In this document: positions 9,378 through 16,776 of the stretch, piece after piece | Numbering within the stretch: position 1 is the stretch's first letter | How the letters are laid out: every line of letters begins with the position of its first letter | Origin: Bacteroidales bacterium | GTDB lineage: Bacteria > Bacteroidota > Bacteroidia > Bacteroidales > Muribaculaceae | Direction of reading: 5' to 3' | NCBI GenBank assembly: GCA_004553485.1 | Contig: SFLG01000054.1 | Location: 1-34,004 of the forward strand | Length of the DNA: 34,004 nt | Notes under the pieces: generated by a model | What the model was told of the DNA's origin: nothing | The model's input: the letters and a program-made list of their open reading frames with translations, nothing else | Database searches by the model: none | Made by a program: the position numbers and the translations under genes

Positions 9378-9581
9378 TTAGGCCTTAACGGCGGTGCTGT
9401 CAAGAACGGAGGCAACTTTCTTAGCGGCGTCAATGGTGTCAGCCTGACCCTTCTGAGACTCAACCTTGGGCGTATCCACAGAGTCGACGCTATCTTTAGT
9501 AGCAGCGCCCTTTTCACCGTTACCGCAAGAAATAGCGGACATGCTCAGAATAACAGCAGCAAATAAAACTAACTTTTTCAT
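9378..9581 (-). CDS. Small predicted lipoprotein, 67 residues, function unknown
   Basis: A 67-residue protein with a lipoprotein signal peptide: MKKLVLFAAVILSMSAISC, with Cys19 as the lipid-attachment residue followed by GNGEKG. The mature part of ~48 residues is hydrophilic and rich in Asp, Ser, Val, Lys and Ala (KDSVDSVDTPKVE, then DAAKKVASVLDSTAVKA), with no recognisable domain. It is a self-contained transcription unit: a good promoter lies ~50 nt upstream and a strong terminator immediately follows. The complete small unit, typical lipobox and AT-richer codon choice than its neighbours suggest a real and well-expressed gene. I do not recognise the family, and no function should be assumed. 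Confidence 0.8.
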   Translation of the reverse strand: MKKLVLFAAVILSMSAISCGNGEKGAATKDSVDSVDTPKVESQKGQADTIDAAKKVASVLDSTAVKA

Positions 9582-9631
9582 TTTTTTTGAGATTTTAGAT
9601 ATTAATTAATATGTTTACTTCAAAAACACTG

Positions 9632-9662
9632 CAAAGATAAGCCTTTTTTTTTATCCTGCAAA
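9632..9662 (-). promoter_or_regulatory. Bacteroidetes-type promoter for the small lipoprotein gene
   Basis: Minus strand TTTG (9662-9659), 19 nt, TATCTTTG (9639-9632): both elements of the sigma-ABfr promoter at canonical spacing. Transcription should begin near 9625, giving a leader of ~45 nt. Confidence 0.8.
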
Positions 9663-9753
9663 CTTTTCTGCAAAAAAAATATGTTTTACGACTTTTTTTT
9701 GACCTTTTTCTGCCTTTCGTTTGTTATAGTCAGGCTTTTACCAGAGGCGTAAA

Positions 9754-9787
9754 CTGCGGTCAACCCCTCCCGGCGAGGAGGCCGCAG
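9754..9787 (-). terminator. Composite hairpin after the sugar transferase gene, possible terminator
   Basis: Outer stem CTGCGG/CCGCAG (9754-9759, 9782-9787) and inner stem CCTCC/GGAGG (9766-9770, 9777-9781). On the minus strand it lies 17 nt past the stop codon and is followed only by TTTACG, so termination is plausible but not strong. Confidence 0.45.
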
Positions 9788-9803
9788 CGCCGCAGAGGGC
9801 CGA

Positions 9804-11153
9804 TCAGTAGGCGTTTTCCTCGCCTTTGAAGGCGTTGACGACGGTGCGGAAGATGATTTTGAGGTCGAGGAAGAAATTCCAGTGCTCGATGTACCAGACG
9901 TCGTACTCGACGCGCTTCTCCATTTTCCACAGCTCGTCGGTGAGGCCGCGGTAGCCGCTGATCTGGGCCCAGCCGGTGATGCCGGGCTTGATGGTGTGGC
10001 GCACCATATATTTGTCGATGATGCGGGTGTAGTCCTCGGTCTGCTTGACCATGTGGGGCCTCGGGCCCACCACCGACATGTCGCCTAAGAACACATTAAT
10101 AAACTGGGGCAGCTCGTCGATGCTGGTCCGGCGCAGGAAGTTGCCGAAGGCCGTCTTGCGCGGGTCGTCGCTGGTGGCCTGCACCGAGTCGGCGTCCGAG
10201 TTGACGCGCATGGTGCGGAACTTCAGGCAGTGGAACCGGCGGCCCTGCAGGCCGGTGCGCTCCTGGCGGAAGAAGACGGGGCCCGGCGACGACATCTTGA
10301 CGCCGATGGCGACGGGGATGAAAACGAGGGGGCTGAAAATCAGCACCACGGAGGAGAAGACGATGTCGAAGGCCCGTTTGAGCACCTTGTTGACGGGATT
10401 TTTGAGCGGGTTGCGCAGGGTCGACATCACGGGCAGCGAGCCCAGGTTGTGGACGGCGAAGTTGCGGCTGACGTAGCGCGAAATCTGCGGCACATAATAA
10501 AAAGGTATGACGTTGTCGTCGGCCACCTTCACCACGCGGCTCAGTGTGTCCTCGTCCTCGCCCGGGGCGGCATAGAAAATTTCCTGTACATAGTTGTGCT
10601 TGACATACTCGCGCAGGTCTTCGACGCGGCCGAGGTATTTGCCGCCGAAGGCTTTGTGACGCGTGTCGTCGAAGAAACCCAGTATCTTGTAGCCGTAGCC
10701 GGGGTCGTTCTGCATCGCCTCGGCCAGTCGCACGCCGGTGGTGCCGCGGCGCATATACTTCACCATACGCCGGTTGAAGGCCCACCATATCGGCATGGCC
10801 ACAATCATCATCCCGTAGTATTCGAGATACTGTATCGGCTTTATCCTCACGTCGATAATGGCCATCATAGCCAGGAAGCACAGGGCGTGTATGCCGACAG
10901 CCTTGATGGCATCGGAGACGGTGAGGTCAAGCACGATTGCGCGCATGTTGCGTTCGCCGTAATACTGCCACAGGGGCACTGGCACAAAGGCGATGTTGAG
11001 CAGCAGCCAAACCTCGCGCAGCTTGGGCATTGCGGCCATATCGGGGTTGACCAGCACAGTGACCCAGAAGATGAGGTTCAGCAGCACAAAATCGCCCAAT
11101 GTGAGCAAAAGTGGCAGGTAACGGCCATACAGGCCGCGTGATTCATTCTCCAT
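9804..11153 (-). CDS. Polyprenyl-phosphate sugar-1-phosphate transferase (WcaJ-like exopolysaccharide initiator)
   Basis: A 449-residue integral membrane enzyme that transfers a sugar-1-phosphate (often glucose) from a UDP-sugar to undecaprenyl phosphate, the first step of an exo- or capsular polysaccharide. Hydrophobic helices lie in the first ~130 residues (about 13-35, 48-65, 85-101, 108-126). A nucleotide-binding-like CoA-binding-3 domain spans about 135-250 (GYGYKILGFFDD). The catalytic bacterial sugar-transferase domain runs from 257 to the end (KRAFDIVFSS, KFRTMR, TSIDELPQ with catalytic Asp-Glu 346-347, VGPRPHM, KPGITGWAQ). No other polysaccharide genes adjoin it, so it is an orphan initiator here. 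Sugar specificity is not determinable. Confidence 0.92.
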   Translation of the reverse strand: MENESRGLYGRYLPLLLTLGDFVLLNLIFWVTVLVNPDMAAMPKLREVWLLLNIAFVPVPLWQYYGERNMRAIVLDLTVSDAIKAVGIHALCFLAMMAIIDVRIKPIQYLEYYGMMIVAMPIWWAFNRRMVKYMRRGTTGVRLAEAMQNDPGYGYKILGFFDDTRHKAFGGKYLGRVEDLREYVKHNYVQEIFYAAPGEDEDTLSRVVKVADDNVIPFYYVPQISRYVSRNFAVHNLGSLPVMSTLRNPLKNPVNKVLKRAFDIVFSSVVLIFSPLVFIPVAIGVKMSSPGPVFFRQERTGLQGRRFHCLKFRTMRVNSDADSVQATSDDPRKTAFGNFLRRTSIDELPQFINVFLGDMSVVGPRPHMVKQTEDYTRIIDKYMVRHTIKPGITGWAQISGYRGLTDELWKMEKRVEYDVWYIEHWNFFLDLKIIFRTVVNAFKGEENAY

Positions 11154-11468
11154 ATATATCGTAAGACGGGCACCCCGTCTGTCGTTATATTCCCCAAAGG
11201 GAGCAAAGGATTGGTCTTAAAGTTACGCCCGGCAGGCCGGGCGGCAGGGCAGGCCCCGGGTAGCAGGCCGGGTAGCAGGCCACGGGGCCAACACCGTTAT
11301 CGGTCGAGCTCGACCGATAACAGTGCCGAACCGAGGCTGAACGGAGCCGGCAGTGCAGGCAAGTGGCGGGCTGGCCGGCACAAGAGCCGGCCATGCGCGC
11401 GGTGCGGGCGGCCCTGGCGGCACGGCCCCTGAGCCGGGCCGGGCCGCGGCCCTAAGGGCCGGGCGGGG
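11154..11468. other. GC-rich, repeat-filled spacer between the DUF349 and sugar transferase genes
   Basis: No credible gene. The spacer is extremely G+C-rich and consists of short inverted and direct repeats. These are a hairpin AGACGGG-CAC-CCCGTCT at 11164-11180 just before the sugar transferase start, two copies of GGGTAGCAGGCC near 11258-11281, the 26-bp palindrome at 11296-11321, and an 8-bp hairpin TGGCCGGC/GCCGGCCA near 11374-11395. No promoter consensus was found for the downstream gene. A 69-codon frame through it is low-complexity and is not called. Confidence 0.6.
11296..11321. repeat. Perfect 26-bp palindrome
   Basis: GTTATCGGTCGAG (11296-11308) is followed directly by its exact reverse complement CTCGACCGATAAC (11309-11321). 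Skipping one mismatch, CAC/GTG extends the symmetry on both sides. There is no T-tract, so it is not a standard terminator. A dimeric protein site or a cruciform/hairpin is possible. Confidence 0.9.
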
Positions 11469-13532
11469 TTAGGCCTCCTTGTCGAGGTCGCGTATTTTGT
11501 CCTCGAGGGTGGCGATGTCGGCGCGGAGACGCTCGATTTTCTGCTGGAAGCTCTGTACCAGGCTGTTGCCCGAGTTGGACTTGGCGTTGAGGAAGCCGAG
11601 GTTGTTCTCGTAGGTGCGGAGCTCAGCGCGGCGGGTCTCGAGGAGGCGCATCTGGCGCTCGCGCTCGCTGAGGGCGGGAGCGGCGCTGCGGCGGCCGCTG
11701 TCGGGACGTCCGTCACGGCGGGGCTGGCGGCCCGTGCCGAGGTCGAACTGTGCGCGCACTTCCTGTATGCGGTTGCGGAAAGCCTCGTAGACGGCGTCCT
11801 TCTCGCGGAAGGGCACGTGACCGACGAGCTTCCAGCGCTCCTGAAGGTCGCTGATGAGGGCGCGGGCATCGTCCTTGGTCATCTCGGCGTTGATTTTGTC
11901 AAGCTCCTTGATGAGGTCGCGCTTGGCCTGCAGGTTGGCCTGCTCGGTGCGGCGAACGCCCGAAGTGGCGGCCTTTTTCTGCTCGAAGAAGTAGTCGCAG
12001 GCAGTCTGGAAACGTTTCCACACGGCCTCGGACTGTTTCTTGGGCACAGTGCCGATTTTCTTCCACTCCTTCTGCAGCTCGACAAAGCTGTCGGTGGCCT
12101 CCTTCCAGTCGGTGCTGTCCTTGAGGGCCTCGGCCTTCTCCACCAGGGCAAGCTTGGCGGCGAGGTTGGCGGCCAGCTCCTCCTTGACGCGGCGGAAATA
12201 TTCGGCCTTGAGGGCGAAGAAGGTGTCGCAGGTGGCGCGGAAACGGTTGAACAGGGCGTTGTTCATCTTGCGGCTGGCGAAGCCGAGCTTCTTCCAGTCT
12301 TCCTGGGCCTGTTTGAGTTTCTCGGTCATCTCGTCCCAAGCAGCGAAGGTCTTGAGGTTGGAGAAGTCGAAAGCCTCGACGCGCTCGCAGATGGCGATTT
12401 TGCCGGCCTCGTTCTCGGCCTCGCGTGCCTTGCGTTCCTCAAAATAAGCCTGATAGCGGCGGTTGACGACCAGGGTAGCCTCCTTGAAACGTGTCCACAC
12501 CTCGTCGCGCAGCTCCTTTGCCACAGGGCCTATCTGGCGCCAGTTGGCGTGCAGCTCCTGCAGCTTGCGGAAGGCTGCCACGATGTCGCCTTCCTTGCCG
12601 AGGGTGACGGCGTCGGCGATAATCTGCTCCTTCTGCTCAAGGTTTTTCTTGAAGTCGTAGTCGCGCAGCTCCTTGTTGATTTTGAGGTTGTCCGAGTAGT
12701 GCTCGCGGGCCTCCTGGTAGCGGCGCCATACGTCGGTCTCGTCGGTGGGGGGCACCTCGCCGAGGGCGTTGAACTCGTCCTGCAGCTCGCGGTAACGGGG
12801 GAACGAGCGGTTTACGTTGTCGGTATCCTGTGCGAGAGTCTCGATTTCGGCGATAATCTCGTTTTTGCGTTTGAGGTTTGCGGCGCGGGCCTCCTCAATC
12901 TCGGCCAGGTGGCGCGCCTTTTTCTCTTTTATGGCGTCAAGAATTTCCTTGAACTTCTCCTCCAGGTCCGAGACATCCTCTTTGAAGTCCTCGACGGCGT
13001 TGCCGGCGGCGACAAAAGCCTTGCGTGCGGCGTCTACCTCGGCCTTACGCAGCGTTGCGAAGTGCTGGCGCAGGCGGCTCACCTCCTCACGCGCTATTTC
13101 GGCGGCGGGACGTTCGAGAATTTCGGCGGCGCGGGCCACGGTGCCTTCGGCGTCGAGCGACGAGACGGCTGCGACAGCCTCGGCTGCGGCCTCGTCTTCA
13201 GCGGCCTCCAGGTCTTGCTGAGCGCCTTCTTCGATAGCCTGCGACATTTCTTGCTCGGCCTCAACTTCGGCCTCCGGCTGGGCTACTTCGGCCTGCGGCT
13301 CGGCGACAGGCGCCTCAGTCGCTGCGGGCTCGGCGGCGGCTTCGGCCTCGGGTTTGGCGGGTTCGACGGCAGGCTCGGCGGCGGGCAGAGCTGCCTCCCC
13401 GGCGACGGGAGCGTCGGCGGGCGCGGGGATGGGTTCGGTCACGGGAGTGGTTTCAGCGGCCGTTGCGGCCGTTGCGGAGAGCTCGGAAGGCTGCTGGGCA
13501 GCGCTTTCCGTTTCAGGAACTTTCTTGTCCAT
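11469..13532 (-). CDS. DUF349-repeat protein with Ala/Glu-rich N-terminal region
   Basis: A 687-residue cytoplasmic protein. Residues 1 to about 125 are low-complexity, rich in Ala, Glu and Pro and lacking hydrophobic segments. The rest is almost all helix, built from repeated ~70-residue DUF349 units that I can follow by their W/V-x-R-F/Y signatures (WRRYQEARE, VWTRFKEAT, LFNRFRATC, VWKRFQTAC, VYEAFRNRI), so about five repeats. The end, rich in Leu/Arg/Glu, looks coiled-coil. DUF349 proteins of this size are common in Bacteroidetes and their role is not established. It has its own promoter 95-126 nt upstream. The 632-codon frame on the other strand is a composition shadow. Confidence 0.9.
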   Translation of the reverse strand: MDKKVPETESAAQQPSELSATAATAAETTPVTEPIPAPADAPVAGEAALPAAEPAVEPAKPEAEAAAEPAATEAPVAEPQAEVAQPEAEVEAEQEMSQAIEEGAQQDLEAAEDEAAAEAVAAVSSLDAEGTVARAAEILERPAAEIAREEVSRLRQHFATLRKAEVDAARKAFVAAGNAVEDFKEDVSDLEEKFKEILDAIKEKKARHLAEIEEARAANLKRKNEIIAEIETLAQDTDNVNRSFPRYRELQDEFNALGEVPPTDETDVWRRYQEAREHYSDNLKINKELRDYDFKKNLEQKEQIIADAVTLGKEGDIVAAFRKLQELHANWRQIGPVAKELRDEVWTRFKEATLVVNRRYQAYFEERKAREAENEAGKIAICERVEAFDFSNLKTFAAWDEMTEKLKQAQEDWKKLGFASRKMNNALFNRFRATCDTFFALKAEYFRRVKEELAANLAAKLALVEKAEALKDSTDWKEATDSFVELQKEWKKIGTVPKKQSEAVWKRFQTACDYFFEQKKAATSGVRRTEQANLQAKRDLIKELDKINAEMTKDDARALISDLQERWKLVGHVPFREKDAVYEAFRNRIQEVRAQFDLGTGRQPRRDGRPDSGRRSAAPALSERERQMRLLETRRAELRTYENNLGFLNAKSNSGNSLVQSFQQKIERLRADIATLEDKIRDLDKEA

Positions 13533-13626
13533 TTTTCAGGTATGGGGTTTATGATAGATCGGATGCCCCGGGGGCATTTTTTCGCGGTTTGGAAGACGGG
13601 GAAAAGCCTCACCCGTCTTCGTGCGT

Positions 13627-13658
13627 CAAATTTAATAAACATTCGCCACACAGCCAAA
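13627..13658 (-). promoter_or_regulatory. Promoter for the DUF349 gene
   Basis: Minus strand TTTG (13658-13655), 20 nt, TAAATTTG (13634-13627), both elements at canonical spacing. Predicted leader is ~85-90 nt to the start at 13532. Confidence 0.75.
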
Positions 13659-13729
13659 TTTTGCCGCAAGATAATCTACCGCAGCCCACCAAAGGCCCAC
13701 CTTATCAGTTTATAGGTTAGCACCCACCG

Positions 13730-13828
13730 TAGCCGCAATAGCTATAATAGCTGCCATCGATACAGTAGCTGCCATAGCTAATTTGGTTATTTTAGCTATT
13801 TTAGCTATTTTTGCTACCATGGCTACCC
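13730..13828 (+). repeat. Array of eleven degenerate 9-bp repeats (TAGCTATTT-like)
   Basis: The 99 bp divide without gaps into eleven 9-mers: TAGCCGCAA, TAGCTATAA, TAGCTGCCA, TCGATACAG, TAGCTGCCA, TAGCTAATT, TGGTTATTT, TAGCTATTT, TAGCTATTT, TTGCTACCA, TGGCTACCC. Two neighbouring units are identical and the others share the TAGCT core. It fills the divergent spacer before msrAB and contains that gene's predicted promoter. Confidence 0.85.
13782..13813 (+). promoter_or_regulatory. Promoter for msrAB, embedded in the 9-bp repeat array
   Basis: TTTG (13782-13785), 20 nt, TATTTTTG (13806-13813). Both elements are formed by units of the 9-mer array. A start of transcription near 13820 rules out a TTG start codon at 13783 and supports translation from the ATG at 13879. 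Confidence 0.7.
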
Positions 13829-13878
13829 CACCCCGCAACCCACAAGTTTGGCGGCTCACAAACTTGAATACCCGATAT

Positions 13879-14916
13879 ATGAAACCGTATTTTTTACCGT
13901 TATTATTATTGTTGGCGGGCCCGTTTTCTACCGACATGTCAGACACGAAAGACACTGTGTGCTTTGCAGGAGGCTGCTTCTGGGGCACCGAACACTTTTT
14001 GAAACAAATTCCGGGTGTGCTCGGCACCGAGGTTGGCTACGCCAACAGCCGTGTCGCCAACCCGAGCTACCGCGAGGTTTGCACGGGCAACACCGGCGCG
14101 GCCGAGGCGGTGCGGGTGGTGTATGACCCCGACAGCGTCGACCTCGGGTTCCTCATCCAACTGTATTTTATGACCATCGACCCCACCTCGCTCAACCGTC
14201 AGGGCAACGACCGTGGCACGCAGTACCGCACGGGCATATATTACACATCAGCGGCCCAGCGCCCCATCATCGAGGAGGCCATCAAGGCCGAGCAGCACCT
14301 GTACGCCCAGCCCATCGTCGTCGAGCACCGGCCGCTCGAGAACTTCTACCCCGCCGAGGACTACCATCAGGACTACCTCGACAACAACCCGGGCGGATAC
14401 TGCCATATCGACCCGCGCCTGTTCGAGATAGCCCGTAACGCCCGTCGCCGCCACGACGCACCGGTCGACCCCTCGGCATACAGTCGTCCCGACAGCGCCG
14501 AGCTGCGGCAGCGTCTCACCCCCGAGCAGTTTGAGGTGACGATGCACAGCGCCACCGAGCGCCCGTTTGCCAACGAATACTACGACAACCACCGCAAGGG
14601 CATCTATGTCGACATCACCAGCGGCGAACCGCTGTTTCTGTCGTCGGACAAATTCGACTCGGGCTGCGGCTGGCCCAGCTTCTCGCGTCCTATCAACAAA
14701 GACGTTGTGACCGAGCACCACGACAGCTCGCACGGCATGGAGCGCGTAGAGGTGCGCAGCCGCGTCGGCGACGCCCATCTGGGCCACGTCTTCCCCGACG
14801 GCCCGAAAGACCGCGGCGGCCTGCGCTACTGCATCAACAGCGCCTCGCTGCGCTTCATCCCCGTGGAGGACATGGAGGCCGAGGGCTATGGCCGCTACAT
14901 CCCCCTCGTCCGCTGA
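13879..14916 (+). CDS. msrAB: Fused peptide-methionine sulfoxide reductase MsrA-MsrB, probably exported
   Basis: A 345-residue bifunctional repair enzyme reducing both the S (MsrA) and R (MsrB) epimers of methionine sulfoxide in proteins. MsrA comes first: GGCFWG with catalytic Cys33, TQYRTGIYYT, EDYHQDYL. MsrB follows from about residue 200: SGEPLF, SGCGWPSF, GLRYCINSASLRF with the catalytic Cys. The chosen start gives MKPYFLPLLLLLAGPFS, a hydrophobic leader that looks like a signal peptide, so the enzyme probably works in the periplasm. A cytoplasmic form could begin at Met20 (13936). An upstream TTG at 13783 keeps frame through the repeat array but precedes the predicted transcript start. 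Convergent with fabF, sharing a strong hairpin. Confidence 0.93.
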   Translation: MKPYFLPLLLLLAGPFSTDMSDTKDTVCFAGGCFWGTEHFLKQIPGVLGTEVGYANSRVANPSYREVCTGNTGAAEAVRVVYDPDSVDLGFLIQLYFMTIDPTSLNRQGNDRGTQYRTGIYYTSAAQRPIIEEAIKAEQHLYAQPIVVEHRPLENFYPAEDYHQDYLDNNPGGYCHIDPRLFEIARNARRRHDAPVDPSAYSRPDSAELRQRLTPEQFEVTMHSATERPFANEYYDNHRKGIYVDITSGEPLFLSSDKFDSGCGWPSFSRPINKDVVTEHHDSSHGMERVEVRSRVGDAHLGHVFPDGPKDRGGLRYCINSASLRFIPVEDMEAEGYGRYIPLVR

Positions 14917-14959
14917 CCGGCACACGCCACCACGCACATCCACTACCCCGACAAAACAA

Positions 14960-14996
14960 CGGCGGTGTGTCAAAACCGGATTTTGACACACCGCCG
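14960..14996. terminator. 16-bp hairpin between convergent msrAB and fabF
   Basis: CGGCGGTGTGTCAAAA (14960-14975), loop CCGGA, TTTTGACACACCGCCG (14981-14996), a perfect stem. On the minus strand it is followed by TTGTTTTGT, so it should terminate fabF. On the plus strand the T-tract is poor, but the TTTT inside the stem may serve msrAB. Confidence 0.75.
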
Positions 14997-15025
14997 GGTG
15001 CTTTGGAAGGAAGGGCCGTCGGGCC

Positions 15026-16300
15026 TTACTTCTCGAATTTCTTGACAATGATGGAAGCGTTGTGGCCGCCGAAGCCGAAGGAGTTGGAGAGGGCGGCACG
15101 CACGGTGCGCTTCTGGGCCTTGTTGAAGGTGAAGTTGAGGTTGTAGTCGATTTCCTCGTCTTCGTCGCCTTCTTCGTGGTTGATTGTCGGGGGAACGATG
15201 TCGTCGGTGACAGCTTTAACGCTGAACACGGCCTCCATGGCGCCGGTGGCACCGAGGAGGTGGCCGGTCATCGACTTGGTGGAGGAGATGTTGAGCTTGT
15301 ATGCGTGTTCGCCGAAGAGCTTGACGATGGCTTTTACCTCGCCGATGTCGCCGACGGGAGTCGATGTGCCGTGGACGTTGATGTAGTCGATGTCCTCGGG
15401 CTTCATGCCGGCGTCTTCGAGGGCAGCCTGCATAGCCAGGACGGCGCCGAGGCCCTCGGGGTGCGAGGCTGTGATGTGGTATGCGTCTGCGCTGAGGCCG
15501 CCGCCTGCCACTTCGGCGTAAATCTTGGCACCGCGGGCGAGAGCGTGCTCAAGCTCTTCGAGGACGAGCACTGCCGAGCCTTCGCCGATGACGAAACCGT
15601 CGCGGCTCTTCGAGAAGGGGCGCGAGGCTGTCTCGGGGCTGTCGTTGCGTGTCGACAGGGCGTGCATCGAGTTGAAGCCGCCCACGCCGGCGGGGTAAAT
15701 GGCAGCTTCGGCACCACCGGTGATGATGGCGTCGGCCTTACCCAGGCGGATGAGGTTGAAGGCGTCGACAATGGCGTTGTTTGACGATGCGCAGGCGCTG
15801 ACGACACCGTAGTTGGGGCCGTGGTAGCCGTACTCCATCGAGATGTGTCCGCTGGCGATGTCAGCAATCATCTTGGGGATGAAGAAGGGGCTGTATTTGG
15901 GGCCGTCTGCTTCGTGGAGAGCATAGTATCCGGCCTCTTCCTCGAAGGTGTGGAGGCCACCGATACCGGCAGCGACAATCACGCCGACACGGTCGCGGTT
16001 AACCTTTCCGGCTTCGGCGTCTTCCTCGAGGGCAGCGTCCTTGACGGCCTCACGGGAGGCGATCAGGGCATACTGGGCATAGAGGTCGAGCTGGCGCAGT
16101 TTCTTGCGGTCAAAGTGGTCGGCGGGGTTATAGTTCTTAACCTCGCAGGCAAACTGCGTTTTAAACAGCGAGGCGTCGAAATGCGTTATGGGGCCGGCGC
16201 CGCTAACGCCGTTCTTGGCGTTTTCCCACGAAGTCTCGACATCGTTGCCGAGGGGGGTGATGGCGCCCATGCCGGTGATTACTACTCGTTTCAGTTCCAT
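15026..16300 (-). CDS. fabF: Beta-ketoacyl-ACP synthase II
   Basis: A 424-residue condensing enzyme of type II fatty-acid synthesis, adding malonyl-ACP to acyl-ACP in the cytoplasm. The catalytic triad is visible: Cys170 in VSACASSNN, His310 in INVHGTSTPVGD and His347 in TKSMTGHLLGATGAMEA, with Lys342 beside it. The start at 16300 is chosen because MELKRVVITGMGAITPLGND matches the family N-terminus; the frame remains open for 34 codons upstream but gives an unrelated sequence. It follows acpP by 242 nt on the same strand with a hairpin between them. The end DEDEEIDYNLNFTFN to SFGFGGHNAS is typical of Bacteroidetes FabF. Confidence 0.96.
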   Translation of the reverse strand: MELKRVVITGMGAITPLGNDVETSWENAKNGVSGAGPITHFDASLFKTQFACEVKNYNPADHFDRKKLRQLDLYAQYALIASREAVKDAALEEDAEAGKVNRDRVGVIVAAGIGGLHTFEEEAGYYALHEADGPKYSPFFIPKMIADIASGHISMEYGYHGPNYGVVSACASSNNAIVDAFNLIRLGKADAIITGGAEAAIYPAGVGGFNSMHALSTRNDSPETASRPFSKSRDGFVIGEGSAVLVLEELEHALARGAKIYAEVAGGGLSADAYHITASHPEGLGAVLAMQAALEDAGMKPEDIDYINVHGTSTPVGDIGEVKAIVKLFGEHAYKLNISSTKSMTGHLLGATGAMEAVFSVKAVTDDIVPPTINHEEGDEDEEIDYNLNFTFNKAQKRTVRAALSNSFGFGGHNASIIVKKFEK

Positions 16301-16432
16301 CTTGAATTTTTGATGAATGAGCTGCGGACATCCGCAACAATGGAGAGGTTTATGAAAGCTGCCCGTCATTTGCCTGTCCTGTCCTTTGCGGGGCCGGGGC
16401 ATTGACGGTCAGTGCGACTTAATTAGTTGAAA

Positions 16433-16458
16433 AAGTCGCTCAGCATAGCGGGCGACTT
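16433..16458 (-). terminator. Terminator/attenuator between acpP and fabF
   Basis: On the minus strand: stem AAGTCGC (16458-16452), 12-nt loop, GCGACTT (16439-16433), then TTTC, giving five T in a row across the stem end. It would let acpP be made in excess over fabF, or separate the two genes into different transcripts. Confidence 0.65.
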
Positions 16459-16542
16459 ATTCCATCTTTTCGTAGAAGCGCGGCTTGTTAAGGCCGTCTG
16501 CGAAATGTGATGCTTTTGCTGCCTCCCGTGTGGGGATGCAAC

Positions 16543-16776
16543 TTATTTGGCTTTTTCGATGTAGGCGATAGCGTCTCCTACGGTCTGGATCTTCTCGGCC
16601 TCTTCGTCGGGAATTTTGATGCCGAATTCTTTCTCAAACTCCATGATGAGGTCAACGGTGTCGAGTGAATCAGCACCCAGATCGGTGGTGAAAGATGCGG
16701 CTTCGGTAACCTGGCCTTCGTCTACGCCGAGTTTGTCTACAATGATAGCTTTTACGCGATCGGTAACTTCTGACAT
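16543..16776 (-). CDS. acpP: Acyl carrier protein
   Basis: A 77-residue acidic carrier that holds growing acyl chains on a phosphopantetheine arm during fatty-acid synthesis. The attachment site is Ser37 in LGADSLDTVDL, and the helix II/III region IMEFEKEFGIKIPDEEAEKI is standard. Length is the family's usual 77-78. It is the leading gene of the acpP-fabF pair. No perfect TAnnTTTG promoter is visible upstream; the nearest is TTACTTTG at 16826-16819 on the minus strand, 43 nt before the start. Confidence 0.97.
   Translation of the reverse strand: MSEVTDRVKAIIVDKLGVDEGQVTEAASFTTDLGADSLDTVDLIMEFEKEFGIKIPDEEAEKIQTVGDAIAYIEKAK

Noticed and set aside
11185..11394. 69-codon frame in the GC-rich spacer
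   Set aside because: Made of the local repeats and palindrome; low-complexity with many Cys and Pro.
13200..13500. GGC/CTC-rich periodic DNA
   Set aside because: Explained by the Ala/Glu/Pro-rich N-terminal region of the DUF349 protein.
11817..13715. 632-codon plus-strand frame
   Set aside because: Antisense to the DUF349 gene. Leu/Gly-rich composition mirrors the Glu/Ala-rich protein on the other strand.
13783..13878. TTG start and N-terminal extension of MsrAB
   Set aside because: The predicted promoter lies across it, and the residues are just the translated 9-bp array. The ATG at 13879 gives a sensible leader.
14248..15252. 334-codon minus-strand frame over msrAB and fabF ends
   Set aside because: It crosses the convergent terminator and both real genes and has no recognisable motif.
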